From Rubidibacter lacunae KORDI 51-2 (GTDB lineage Bacteria > Cyanobacteriota > Cyanobacteriia > Cyanobacteriales > Rubidibacteraceae): DNA of 64,000 bases. Shown here piece by piece: positions 36,752-45,692 of the stretch. The notes beneath the pieces are model-generated. The model did not search any database and was not told the DNA's origin. It saw only the letters and a list, made by a program, of their open reading frames with translations. The stretch spans positions 62,001 to 126,000 of the forward strand of contig NZ_ASSJ01000076.1 in NCBI RefSeq assembly GCF_000473895.1, read 5' to 3'. A program made the position numbers and the translations under genes. Within the stretch, counting starts at the first letter, position 1. The number at the start of each line of letters is the position of its first letter.

Positions 36752-38446
36752 GTGTCGGTGAATCGCAACTCGTGGAAACTGGGGCAGCTAATGCAGCGCA
36801 TGGGGGCAGGCGCGATCGCCGCGCTGTCGGTGACCTTCTCTACAGCTACGCCAGCACATGCCGCTGAAGAAATTCGCGTTTTTTACGGACTGCTGGGAAT
36901 TTCTTTGCAGATTGACTCGCTCGAACGGTATGCCGAGACTGGCGAAATCGACCGACAACTGGGTTTTTACTTATCGCGTGTCGACGAAGAGAAACAGGGA
37001 CTCTTCCGGTTGGCACTGACCGAAACTAGGGACGACCTCGATCCCCTGCCACTTTATCGCTTCTTCAACACGCCAACCGGAGAAGCACTCTTGACTCAGG
37101 TCGGCACCTTGGTGAATATTCCCGGGGGCATCAACGGCATTCACGCCTTACGTGCAGCAATCGTGGGCGCAGCCCTGTCTGATGAAGGCTTGACCTTGCT
37201 CAACGCCCTGCGCCGTTTCCCTACGGATATCGAAATCGATGCCAAAGGTTTGTTCAAAGCTGCCGATCGCGTGGAGCTGCTAGCCAAAGGAACCGAGTTC
37301 GCCGTCAATGTCATGCGTGATTTGTCCCAGGCAGAGGCCGCTGCCGGCCCGAGCGTAGACTTTGACACCCTGCCAGACATTCGCCAGGATGGCGATCGCG
37401 GCGTCGTTGCCGACAAAGTTGTCCTGCGCGATGAGTCGCGCGATCGCGAGTTCTATGTACTGACATACCGCCCGCAACGCTGGCGCAACGGCGAAACACC
37501 GGTTGTCGTCATGTCCCACGGGTTAGCCTCCAACCCGGAAAGCTTCGACCGCCACGCACGTTTTCTGGCAAGCCACGGTTACTTTGTTGCCGTTCCGCAG
37601 CATCCCGGCAGTGACTCTATCCAAGCTCAAGCCCTACTGGGTGGATACTCGCGCGTCGTTTACGAACTGAACGAGTTCATCGACCGCCCCGCTGATGTCA
37701 GCTTCGTGCTCGACGAACTCGAGCGGCGAAATGCCAGCGAGTTCGGCGGTCGCTTGAATCTCGAACGCGTTGCTGCCTTCGGACATTCCTTCGGCGGCTA
37801 CACGGTTCTAGCCCTCGGGGGGGCAACTATCAACTTCGACCAATTGGACATCGACTGCGGACCGAGCTTCGGTCCAAATGTGTCCTTACTCCTGCAATGT
37901 CGCGCGCTGGATTTGCCCCGTGAAGAGTACGACTTCCGCGATCCGCGCATCGCGGCGGTTGCGGCCTTAAATCCGGTCATGGGCGTCATCCTCGGCAGAA
38001 CTGGTTTGGAAAAGGTTCAGACGCCGGTTGTGATTTTTTCGGGCAGTTACGATCCGGCGACGCCAGCCGCACTCGAGCAAATCAGCACGTTCTCATTTTT
38101 CCCAGAGACAGTCCCCTCATATCTCGGACTGATCGAAGGCCAAGCACACGTGGATCTCTCGGAGGTGGATGCAGGGGTTGCCGAGGCGATTGAAGCCGCT
38201 CCCTTTGTAACGTTGCCGTCGCCAGATCTTCTCGATAACTACACCCACTCGATGAGCCTAGCCTTCCTGGAAGTTCATCTACTTGATAACCAGGGGTTTC
38301 TGTCTTATCTGTCGTCTGCTTACGCCACCTACATCAGCCAGTCACCTAAGAAGCTGCTCTGGATTAGCGATGCCTCAGCAGCAGCGTTAGATGAAGCAAC
38401 CGTCCATTTTCAAGAGGAGTTCGGCACGATCCAGAACGAGCAATAG
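36752..38446 (+). CDS. Secreted DUF1400 alpha/beta hydrolase
   Basis: Exported hydrolase of 564 residues starting at a GTG 8 bases after a strong GGAGG. Residues 1-37 form a signal peptide (AALSVTFSTATPAHA). The DUF1400 domain covers about 38-170 (EEIRVFYGLLGISLQIDSLE), a domain known mainly from cyanobacterial hydrolases. An alpha/beta-hydrolase fold follows: PVVVMSHGLASNP (oxyanion His-Gly), VAAFGHSFGGYTVLALGGAT with the nucleophile Ser in GHSFG, and later GSYDPATP and EGQAHVDLS supplying candidate Asp and His. It resembles platelet-activating-factor acetylhydrolase and dienelactone hydrolases; the substrate is unknown, perhaps a lipid ester. Confidence 0.87.
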   Translation: MSVNRNSWKLGQLMQRMGAGAIAALSVTFSTATPAHAAEEIRVFYGLLGISLQIDSLERYAETGEIDRQLGFYLSRVDEEKQGLFRLALTETRDDLDPLPLYRFFNTPTGEALLTQVGTLVNIPGGINGIHALRAAIVGAALSDEGLTLLNALRRFPTDIEIDAKGLFKAADRVELLAKGTEFAVNVMRDLSQAEAAAGPSVDFDTLPDIRQDGDRGVVADKVVLRDESRDREFYVLTYRPQRWRNGETPVVVMSHGLASNPESFDRHARFLASHGYFVAVPQHPGSDSIQAQALLGGYSRVVYELNEFIDRPADVSFVLDELERRNASEFGGRLNLERVAAFGHSFGGYTVLALGGATINFDQLDIDCGPSFGPNVSLLLQCRALDLPREEYDFRDPRIAAVAALNPVMGVILGRTGLEKVQTPVVIFSGSYDPATPAALEQISTFSFFPETVPSYLGLIEGQAHVDLSEVDAGVAEAIEAAPFVTLPSPDLLDNYTHSMSLAFLEVHLLDNQGFLSYLSSAYATYISQSPKKLLWISDASAAALDEATVHFQEEFGTIQNEQ

Positions 38447-38976
38447 GCGCGAACGCCATGCTAACTAGCCTTGGTTATTGCTGTTGAGCGGGCATCCTGC
38501 TTCACAAGGTCGTGCTTTGGGGGCTGATGCTCCCCGGCACGATCGCGATGTGTTTTTTGCCGGCCCTCGTCGATATATAGGAGTCCTGCTTAGCGCTAGT
38601 GTGTATTCAGTCGAGGTCGTGGGACTTGGTACATGGCTGCTGGGCCTGGCTTTGTTCGGGGCTATCAACTGCCGAACGCGCTAGGCACCTATTGGCGGGG
38701 AAACCGACCTTCTTCCCGCCAGTGTTTTTGGGGTTGGCAGGATTGCTGGGATTGTATGGCGCGATCGCTGGCGGCTGGAGTAGCTGCTTGGACTGCCGGT
38801 CGGGCTGCGCTGGATTGTCGCGTTCGTCTATCCATAAGAATTTGTTGCTGCCGGGTGCTTGCGGATGGAGCGCACTTGGATGCAATCATTCACAAGTCAT
38901 CGCGAGCTGTTATGGAATAGTTGTTGCGAATCGTTACAATACGGGCGAGTCATTTGGCAGTGCGGAGATAGCAATC
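38447..38976. other. Intergenic, possible decayed membrane-protein gene
   Basis: Hydrophobic fragments in shifting plus-strand frames (VVLWGLMLPGTIAMCFLPAL, then VEVVGLGTWLLGLALFGAI) could be a membrane-protein gene broken by frameshifts. No family is recognised and the call is weak. Confidence 0.3.
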
Positions 38977-39879
38977 GTGGCAACTGGTAAAGACACGCTC
39001 TGGGACCGCTTTCTAAAGCCCATCGCAACTACGCTCATCGATGGCGAAGCTATCCACCGACAATACGCAGGGTGGGATTGGGACGCCGCCCGCGATCGCT
39101 TTTCCCGCCCGGATCTGGAGTATCCGGAGTACTACCGCACCCAGAATTTCCACGGCATCGCCGGCGGTTACCTGACTGCCGATGCTGCTATTACCTACGA
39201 TCCGGTAACGCATTACGCTCTGCCGCCCAACGAAGATTGGATTCGCGCCGATGCCGTTCGCGCCGTTGGCGGCTCTCCGCGCGCGATCCTCGATCTCGGC
39301 TGCGGCACCGGTTCGACCACGCTGCTGTTCAAGCGCGCCTTCCCCAAAGCAACCGTTCTCGGGTTAGACCTCTCGCCGTTCATGCTGGCTGTCGCCGACG
39401 ATAAAGCTCGTCGGGCGAACCTAACCATCCGCTGGCAGCACGGCTTAGCCGAAGCAACAGGTTTGCCGCCCAACGAATTCGATCTCGTGACTGCCTCGCT
39501 GTTGTTCCACGAAACCCCGGCATCGGCAACCAAAGCAATCCTGCGCGAAGCCTTCCGCCTTCTGCGACCTAACGGACAATTCCTAACACTGGACGGCAAT
39601 CAAGTCACTTTGCGGACGTTCACTTGGCTGACAGAAATCTTTGAAGAGCCCTATATCTGCGATTATGCTGCCGGCACTCTGGATGATTGGTTGCAGTCAA
39701 CGGGTTTTGAAGCCGTGCGGACCCAACCGTTGTGGGGACTGCACCAAGTTAGTAGCGCTCGCAAGCCCCTAGTCACGAACGTTGCGCGATCGCGATCGGC
39801 AAGCTACCCTGCGAATGAGTCGCCGGCTGCAGTACCCGCCCGATCGGGTTCGCTCGAACGCCCCGTTACGAATCCATGA
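38977..39879 (+). CDS. Class I SAM-dependent methyltransferase
   Basis: Cytoplasmic methyltransferase of 300 residues from the GTG at 38977. The Rossmann-like core starts near residue 105 with motif I, ILDLGCGTGSTT, then the acidic GLDLSP, a motif after RWQHGLAEATGLPPNEFDLV, and LREAFRLLRPNGQFLTLDGN. The N-terminal 100 residues (DRFSRPDLEYPEYYRTQNFH, GIAGGYLTADAAITYDPVTH) may shape the substrate pocket. The acceptor is unknown. Its TGA overlaps the ATG of the HAD gene (ATGA at 39876-39879), so the two are translationally coupled. Upstream in-frame codons lack homology-like character. Confidence 0.85.
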   Translation: MATGKDTLWDRFLKPIATTLIDGEAIHRQYAGWDWDAARDRFSRPDLEYPEYYRTQNFHGIAGGYLTADAAITYDPVTHYALPPNEDWIRADAVRAVGGSPRAILDLGCGTGSTTLLFKRAFPKATVLGLDLSPFMLAVADDKARRANLTIRWQHGLAEATGLPPNEFDLVTASLLFHETPASATKAILREAFRLLRPNGQFLTLDGNQVTLRTFTWLTEIFEEPYICDYAAGTLDDWLQSTGFEAVRTQPLWGLHQVSSARKPLVTNVARSRSASYPANESPAAVPARSGSLERPVTNP

Positions 39880-40595
39880 GCCTTAAAGCCCTCCTCTTCG
39901 ACTTCAACGGCACGATCGTTGATGACGACTCTATCCGCCGCGAGCTAATCGCCGATATCTTACTCGGCGAGAACCTGAGACCGTCGGTTAAGGATTACGA
40001 TGCCCTGTGCCAAGGGCGATCTGACCGAGCTTGCTTGCGCGCCATCCTTGGCGACCGCGGCCGCGTTGTAGAGGATGCCTATCTCGACAAGTTGCTGGCA
40101 GGTCACTCCACCGCTTACCGCCAGCGCCTGGACACCCTCGAACAGCTGCCGATTTATGCGGGGACTGGTGAGTTCGTCAACCAGTTGTGGGCGGCCGGGC
40201 TGGTTATGGCGATCGTAACCAGCTCCACTCGGACCGATGTGGATTATTTGCTGGAGCGCGCCAAGCTCGCCGAGCCGTTCGACGCGATCGTGACGGCTGA
40301 CGACCTCGATACTGGGAAACTCGTTCCCGATGCGTACCTGTTGGCGATCGAACGCCTCAACCGACATTACCCAGACCTCGGGTTGCAACCACACGACTGC
40401 TTGGCGGTTGAAGGAACGCCTGTCGGTATTGCAGCCGCGCGGCAGGCAGGCATCCAGGTTGTTGGCGTCGCCCATGCCTATCCGCTGCACATGATCCAGC
40501 GCCAAGCCGATTGGGCTGTCGATCGCCTCGGCGAGTTAGAACTCGAGCGCGTGAAGCAAGTATTCGCCAAGGGTACGGTTGGCAAGCTAGCATAG
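39876..40595 (+). CDS. HAD-superfamily phosphatase/phosphoglucomutase-like protein
   Basis: HAD subfamily IA enzyme of 239 residues. Motif I is LLFDFNGTIVDDD, with the nucleophile Asp and the second acidic residue replaced by Asn (DFNGT instead of DxDGT). Motif II is AIVTSSTRTD, motif III is the Lys of DTGKLVPDAY, and motif IV is VEGTPVGIAAARQAG, where the usual Glu/Asp-Asp pair is Val-Glu. The helical cap spans about 17-85. It likely dephosphorylates a small sugar phosphate or is a beta-phosphoglucomutase relative. The Asn substitution may reduce or alter activity. It is coupled to the methyltransferase by a 4-base overlap. Confidence 0.85.
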   Translation: MSLKALLFDFNGTIVDDDSIRRELIADILLGENLRPSVKDYDALCQGRSDRACLRAILGDRGRVVEDAYLDKLLAGHSTAYRQRLDTLEQLPIYAGTGEFVNQLWAAGLVMAIVTSSTRTDVDYLLERAKLAEPFDAIVTADDLDTGKLVPDAYLLAIERLNRHYPDLGLQPHDCLAVEGTPVGIAAARQAGIQVVGVAHAYPLHMIQRQADWAVDRLGELELERVKQVFAKGTVGKLA

Positions 40596-40627
40596 CAATC
40601 TGCCATCGCGAGCCAAACGCGACGCGC

Positions 40628-40700
40628 GGGGAATTAGCTCAGTTGGTAGAGCGCTGCGATCGCACCGCAGAGGTCAGGAGTTCGAATCTCCTATTCTCCA
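40628..40700 (+). tRNA. tRNA-Ala (anticodon CGC)
   Basis: A complete 73-nt cloverleaf. The acceptor GGGGAAT pairs with ATTCTCC (one G-T), followed by discriminator A. The D arm is GCTC/GAGC, the anticodon stem CTGCG/CGCAG with loop ATCGCAC gives anticodon CGC at 40661-40663, the variable loop is AGGTC, and the T arm is AGGAG-TTCGAAT-CTCCT. It reads GCG alanine codons, which are common in this GC-rich genome. CCA is not encoded. A GCGATCGC octamer (40656-40663) forms part of the anticodon arm. Confidence 0.93.
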
Positions 40701-40727
40701 CTTCTTTCACATGTAACGATTAAATTT

Positions 40728-40755
40728 AAGCGATCGCCCGAACAGGCGATCGTTT
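40728..40755 (+). terminator. GCGATCGC-based terminator after tRNA-Ala
   Basis: AAGCGATCGCC and GGCGATCGTTT form an 11-bp stem with one G-T pair around CGAACA. It ends in TTTA, 28 bases after the tRNA. Confidence 0.75.
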
Positions 40756-41720
40756 ATCCCAACTGCCCCCTTCATCCTTATGCGCAGGATTTCTAGTACC
40801 TTGGTTTGGATCCTACCCTGGCAGATTTGATATCGCTTCAGGAAATTAAATCGATCGAAAAAGGAAGCCCTACATAATAAGCTCTTACCTTGTATCGAAT
40901 TGTAACTCGGGGAAGCACATCCAAAACCCACAAAAGCTGCTAAATCACGATCGTTCTGAGACATTTGGACAGCGTTCATAACTCCTGAAAATTGCCCTAA
41001 ACTATGGATCTCGGGATTCTTTTCTTTAACCCACAATCGACCTGCATTTAGGGCATTGTGGAGCGTGAGAGAAGCGAACGATCGCATCGCCTTAACCGCC
41101 GATCCGCCACATTTCGGTCCCACTCGGGATCGCTAGTCCCGCTCTTCCTAAACTATCCACCACGCAGTATCGAATCGTCGCCAACATTCCGCAGATGCGC
41201 TATTGCTATGAAGGTGCGCTAAAAACTCGAGCGTCTTCATTATGGGTCGATTTCGCGCAGCTCGATCTCACTGAAGGCACGGCGGTGATGAAGCTTGACC
41301 TCAGGGCTTCAAAATTCTTTTCCGCGAAGTGTCCGATGAATTCAAGTCCGTCGAACCTTGCTAGTGGCGGCGGAATAAGGTCGCTCTCCATCAGCTAATT
41401 CGTCCTCTGTCAGTCAAGTTTCTTCAGAGCAGGTGGAGTGCATCCTCCAGACCCCTTCGGAAGTTACCAGTTTCGCAGCGTCAGCCAGGTGAGGAAACGC
41501 GCCTCCGGCACCGCGGTTGGAATCGTCCGTGCGGTCTGCTAGAAAACCCAACTCATTCTGCAACGACATCATTCGCGCAGTAGCGAAGCTCGCAAGTAGC
41601 GCGAAGCGATCGCACCACCGACTAGAGGTTGTGATTGGAAGCAAACGAACGCTTCCGGAGCGATGCCTCGTACCCTGCCAGTACAATGAGGGCTATCGAG
41701 AATTGCACGCGAGCCAAACC
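40756..41720. other. Intergenic with unassigned minus-strand frame
   Basis: A minus-strand frame of 138 codons (40707-41123) contains protein-like stretches (LHNALNAGRLWVKEKNPEIH, DRDLAAFVGFGC) but overlaps the terminator and matches nothing I know. It may be a decayed gene. The rest shows no feature. Confidence 0.35.
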
Positions 41721-42467
41721 ATGCTTCATCCCGGACTTCAAGCGGCATTTGCCCGTCGCAACGCGCTCAAAATCATCAGCGGATTGAATAACTTCAACGG
41801 CGATCGCGTTGCGGCCGTTGCCCGTGCAGCAGCGGCTGGCGGTGCCACCTTTGTCGACATCGCCGCCTCGCCTGAGTTGGTCCGTCGCGCACGCCAAGCC
41901 TGCGATTTGCCCATTTGCACGTCGGCAGTCGAACCGGAGGCATTTGTTGCTGCTGTAGCGGCCGGTGCCGACCTGATCGAAATCGGTAACTTCGACTGTT
42001 TCTACGCCCAAGGGCGACGCTTTGAAGCCGAGGAAGTGCTGGCGCTGACCCGCGCCACGCGGGCGCTGTTACCGCAAGTGATGCTTTCCGTGACGGTACC
42101 CCACGTGCTGCCGCTGGACGCCCAAGTACAGTTAGCTGAAGACCTCGTCCGCGCCGGTGCCGACGTCATCCAAACTGAAGGCGGTACCAGCAGTCAGCCG
42201 GCCCACGGCGGCGTTCTAGGCGCGATAGAAAAGGCGGCTCCGACACTAGCAGCCGCCCACTGCATCTCCCGCGCCGTAGACGTACCAGTCCTCTGCGCGT
42301 CGGGTCTGACGGACGTGACGGCACCGCTGGCGATCGCGGCCGGTGCGGCTGGCATCGGTGTCGGGTCGGCAGTCAATCGCCTCAACAGCAAAGTTGCGAT
42401 GGTCGCAGCGGTTCGCAGTCTCGTTGCTGCATTGGAGTCATCGGCAGTTGCTCCCGCGATCGCCTAG
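41721..42467 (+). CDS. DUF561 (Ycf23-like) protein
   Basis: TIM-barrel-like protein of 248 residues related to Ycf23 encoded in red-algal plastids and in cyanobacteria. Typical strings are RNALKIISGLNNFNGDRVAA, TFVDIAASPELV, LPICTSAVEPEAF, LIEIGNFDCFYAQGRRF, VIQTEGGTSSQP and PVLCASGLTDVTAPLAIAAG. The phosphate-binding-like Gly loop near the C-terminus suggests a phosphorylated ligand. The biochemical role is not established, to my knowledge. The start at 41721 (MLHPGLQAAF) matches the family; an in-frame extension upstream does not. Confidence 0.9.
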   Translation: MLHPGLQAAFARRNALKIISGLNNFNGDRVAAVARAAAAGGATFVDIAASPELVRRARQACDLPICTSAVEPEAFVAAVAAGADLIEIGNFDCFYAQGRRFEAEEVLALTRATRALLPQVMLSVTVPHVLPLDAQVQLAEDLVRAGADVIQTEGGTSSQPAHGGVLGAIEKAAPTLAAAHCISRAVDVPVLCASGLTDVTAPLAIAAGAAGIGVGSAVNRLNSKVAMVAAVRSLVAALESSAVAPAIA

Positions 42468-42494
42468 ATTTGCAACTGCATGGAGTGAGACGGT

Positions 42495-42533
42495 GGCGAT
42501 CGCGATTTGGTAAGGATACGCGATCGCCTTTTT
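42495..42533 (+). terminator. Intrinsic terminator built from two GCGATCGC octamers
   Basis: GGCGATCGCG and CGCGATCGCC form a perfect 10-bp stem around a 14-base loop, followed directly by TTTTT. It lies 28 bases after the DUF561 stop. Each arm carries one HIP1 octamer. Confidence 0.9.
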
Positions 42534-43088
42534 CATCCATCTTCTGTAATCCCAGTGCCTTGTTAGATCGCTGTAACTTCCGAGAATTCGACCGTTACGA
42601 TCGCACGCGTGCAGCCTTGAAGAGGATAGGGACCGATCGCGATCGCGCTAAGCGCGGTCGGCAACTCGATTGTGGGCGATGGTTGCAAGCCTGACTATTG
42701 CTCCGCAACCGATACCAATCCATCGGCGGCTGCAACTAGCCCGTCCGAAGTAACCGTCTTCATGCGAGCCGAGCCACCGCACTGCGATGGCGGCGATGAC
42801 TTGGTTGTGCCGCCTTCGAATACCGCTTCGACTTCCTTAAGAAGGAAGGACTGTGAAACGCAGAGTGGGCAGGCGGGTTCTACCGCTCTTAGCCCAGCTG
42901 GGGACAGCAGCACTTTGCCCCCAGACTTTGCTAGTAGAGAACCCCAAAATACGACGACCGTTCGCGCGACACCGGCATCAAACCCGCGTCAATAAAATCT
43001 CGGCGGGGCATCGATCTCTGCTATGCCTTTACTGGGTGTCTCGATGGGCACTTCTAGAAGTGTCGCGTAAAAATAACTAATGGTATCG
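42534..43088. other. Intergenic, nothing assignable
   Basis: Open frames at 42672-42995 (+) and 42853-43080 (+, GTG with AAGGA upstream) have no recognisable domains. No repeat or RNA was seen. Confidence 0.4.
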
Positions 43089-43412
43089 CTACGATTGAGA
43101 CCTTTCGCCAGCGTCCGAGGCGGGGCCGTGGGTCGGGCAGGGCGGTGCAGAAATGGAGCGGTCGAGCCAGCCAATTGCCTGTTGCAAGCGCGGGATGGCT
43201 TCCTCGGGGCGATCGCCGAGCAAATAAACCAACGCTGCTGCAGCCTGTTCGGCAGCACGGGCGCGGCGGTTGGACTTAAGCCGGTGCCAATCTTGCGGCG
43301 CGATCGCCAGCTGTTCGGCTAGGGTGCGGGCGATCGCCTCCGCGCCCAACGGCCCTGCATCGGCGGCAATACCAGTGTCGCGAGCGGTATCGGATTGCGC
43401 TAAATTCGTCAT
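43089..43412 (-). CDS. DUF6439 family protein
   Basis: Small 107-residue soluble protein. The body, GAEAIARTLAEQLAIAPQDW then HRLKSNRRARAAEQAAAALV and QAIGWLDRSISAPPCPTHGP, corresponds to the cyanobacterial family I know as DUF6439. It is predicted to be mostly helical, with no membrane segment. The function is unknown. It is divergent from the coiled-coil protein at 43446, with only 33 bases between the starts, so the two share a promoter region. Confidence 0.8.
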   Translation of the reverse strand: MTNLAQSDTARDTGIAADAGPLGAEAIARTLAEQLAIAPQDWHRLKSNRRARAAEQAAAALVYLLGDRPEEAIPRLQQAIGWLDRSISAPPCPTHGPASDAGERSQS

Positions 43413-43445
43413 GTTGTTCGCGTTTCCCTATTGGCGCTGCCTTTC

Positions 43446-43769
43446 ATGATGCCTCCAGACGACTCGAACCCGCAATCGACCGACGTTCCTTCCCCTGAAG
43501 GCGCTCAATGGGAACAACAACTTGCGGCAATCGAAGCGTCACTGGTTGACCTCAAAGCCCGTCGGGCCCAAATCGTTCGCGGCACCCGGGAGCGTTCGCG
43601 CCTGCAAAGCGAACTGCAGCGTCTGCAGCAGCGCATTACCGACCTCGAAACCGACCTGGAAAGCCGCCTGCTGAGCTGGAAGGATTTCAAAGAACCATTC
43701 TGGCAAGTCGTGCGTTTCGGAGGCATCGGTTTTTTGTTGGGCTGGGCGCTCAAATCCTGTGCCGGCTGA
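43446..43769 (+). CDS. Coiled-coil protein with C-terminal membrane anchor
   Basis: This 107-residue protein (start ATG 43446 or 43449) has a Pro/Ser-rich head and a long coiled coil (QLAAIEASLVDLKARRAQIV, RLQSELQRLQQRITDLETDL). The C-terminus, FWQVVRFGGIGFLLGWALKS, is a single tail-anchor-like membrane helix. It resembles small conserved cyanobacterial proteins of unknown role. Convergent with the kinase gene, ending 16 bases from its stop. Confidence 0.7.
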   Translation: MMPPDDSNPQSTDVPSPEGAQWEQQLAAIEASLVDLKARRAQIVRGTRERSRLQSELQRLQQRITDLETDLESRLLSWKDFKEPFWQVVRFGGIGFLLGWALKSCAG

Positions 43770-43785
43770 GCGCGCGCGACGGAAT

Positions 43786-44922
43786 TTACGCCGCCGTTGA
43801 AGCTTCATCCGCACGTGCTGCAGGCAGGCGTGCCGTGAAGCAACTGCCTTTCCCCAACTCCGATTCCACCTCAATCTCACCGCCGTGTGCGGACAGGATG
43901 CGTTGGGATAAATGCAACCCCAAACCGCTACCAGAGCGTCCGTGCTGGCCCTGACGAAAGCGCTCGAACAAATGAACTTGTTCTTCTGGGGAAATGCCCG
44001 GACCTGTATCGCGCACGTCTGCTGCAATCCAGGTTGGCCCTGCAATCGTCTCAGTTCGCAGCGAGATCGAGATCGAGCCGCTGTCGGTGAACTTGATCGC
44101 ATTGCCCACCAAATTGGAAAACGCGCGCCGCAACTCTAGGCGATCGGCTTCAACGAACGCATTGAAGGTCCCGAGATTGCACTCAAGTGCGAGGTGCTTT
44201 TCGCGGACCAGCGGCATCAACTCTTCCAAAACTTCCTGCAACACCGCGCGCGCGTCAACCGCCATAAAATTCAACGTCTTGCGACCGGCTTCATGGCGGT
44301 AAACCTCTAAGAGGGTGTTGACCATGTCAAGCAAGTTACGATTGCTGCGCGCCATTGTTTGCAGCGCCTCGTTCATGGTCGGTGACAGTTCGCCGAGGGC
44401 ACCTTGCTGGAACAGTTCGAGCATGCGATCGGCTGCAACCAAAGGCGTGCGCAGGTCGTGGGTCAGACGGGAAACAAAATCGGCCCGCTGGCGCGCGATC
44501 TCGTCCCGTTCGTCAACGCTGTGCTTCAAGCGCAAGAGCGAGCGCACGCGTGCGAGCAACTCGTCCACTTCAACAGGCTTGCGAATAAAATCGTCGGCAC
44601 CGCTGTCCAATCCCTGCACGACGCTAGGCTGGTCGTAGGCGGTGATCAACAAAATGGGAATGAATGGCAAGCTGACATCCTGGCGCAATCGCCGCGTGAC
44701 TTCAAAGCCATCCATTTCCGGCATCATTACGTCAAGCAGGATCAAATCCGGCGGAGCCTGCGCCACCATGTCGAGTGCAATGCGCCCGTTTTCCGCAGTA
44801 GCGATCTCGTAGCCTTCTTCTTCCAAGATGCTTTCGACTAGCAGCAGGTTATCGGGAGCGTCATCGACCACGAGGAGGCGATCGCATTTGGCAGGTGGCA
44901 AGTAAGTATCCACTAATGGCAA
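43786..44922 (-). CDS. Response regulator-histidine kinase hybrid
   Basis: Cytoplasmic two-component protein of 378 residues with receiver first. Residues 15-130 are a receiver domain: LLVVDDAPDNLLLVESIL, phospho-acceptor Asp in LILLDVMMPEMDGFEV, and the Lys of DDFIRKPVEVDELL. The HisKA domain follows with the H-box FVSRLTHDLRTPL, then HATPase_c with N-box RAFSNLVGNAIKFTDSGSIS, G1 VRDTGPGIS, F-box LFERFRQG and G2 GSGLGLHLSQRI. No membrane segment or PAS domain is present, so input must come by phosphotransfer or partner binding. No response-regulator gene is adjacent. Confidence 0.92.
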   Translation of the reverse strand: MPLVDTYLPPAKCDRLLVVDDAPDNLLLVESILEEEGYEIATAENGRIALDMVAQAPPDLILLDVMMPEMDGFEVTRRLRQDVSLPFIPILLITAYDQPSVVQGLDSGADDFIRKPVEVDELLARVRSLLRLKHSVDERDEIARQRADFVSRLTHDLRTPLVAADRMLELFQQGALGELSPTMNEALQTMARSNRNLLDMVNTLLEVYRHEAGRKTLNFMAVDARAVLQEVLEELMPLVREKHLALECNLGTFNAFVEADRLELRRAFSNLVGNAIKFTDSGSISISLRTETIAGPTWIAADVRDTGPGISPEEQVHLFERFRQGQHGRSGSGLGLHLSQRILSAHGGEIEVESELGKGSCFTARLPAARADEASTAA

Positions 44923-45313
44923 TTAATAGCGAATGAAAGACAATATTTTTACACTTTCTCGAACGTCAGTCATTATTCACCGCTCAGTCGCACCCAAGCC
45001 TCACCCCCCCGAGAGATTCCTATCGGGTTATTATCCCAATTCATCGCAAAGTAAAAATGCAGTTTAGCAACCGCCGCACGCTCGATGATAGCGGACCGAG
45101 CGCCCCGCTCGCTGCTCTCAATCCGCACCTGCGGCTCAGGGGTTGGGGAATGGTGGGAGTACATAGTTTCAATGCCTAGAAGTCAATTTGGTCCGCGCCC
45201 CGACCAGGTGATTTCCCGGCGATCGCTACCCCCCTAAGACATAGCTGCTACCCAGTTGCGGTTATACAAATTTGCACAATGACTACGACAGATGAAGCAA
45301 ACAATCCCATGTA

Positions 45314-45523
45314 GGGCTTGCTGAAAAAGTCCGCAAAGTGAATTTAGGGGACAGAGAGCTCATGAAATCAGGCTTTCGCCATCTAGCCCCAGATTTTCGC
45401 CCCTAGATCTCGGCTCAAGTGCAAGGGTTTTGAGGCTCTAGCAACCATAACCTTGCACTTCTCTGACGCAGAAAACGCTGGAACCTACTCGCTGAAACAA
45501 TTCCAGCCATTTTCAGCAAGCCC
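45314..45523. mobile_element. MITE-like element, family 2, copy C
   Basis: This 210-bp element has terminal inverted repeats GGGCTTGCTGAAAA, flanked by a perfect 6-bp target duplication CATGTA (45308-45313 and 45524-45529). Its inverted relative is at 49890-50100. Such ends are typical of cyanobacterial insertion sequences; no transposase fits in this length, so it is a non-autonomous copy. Confidence 0.85.
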
Positions 45524-45692
45524 CATGTATTCGAAGTTCCAGATCTGCCATCTGTCGCATCACTTCCTAGAGTTGGTGTTGCCTAGGTGCGACCGGGAAT
45601 TAAGCTATGCTCGCTACACGAGATCGCCCGTTCGGAAACGTTGGCATAGCTTAATTGCCCGCAGAGAATTACGCTTATCATTTCCATGGTTG

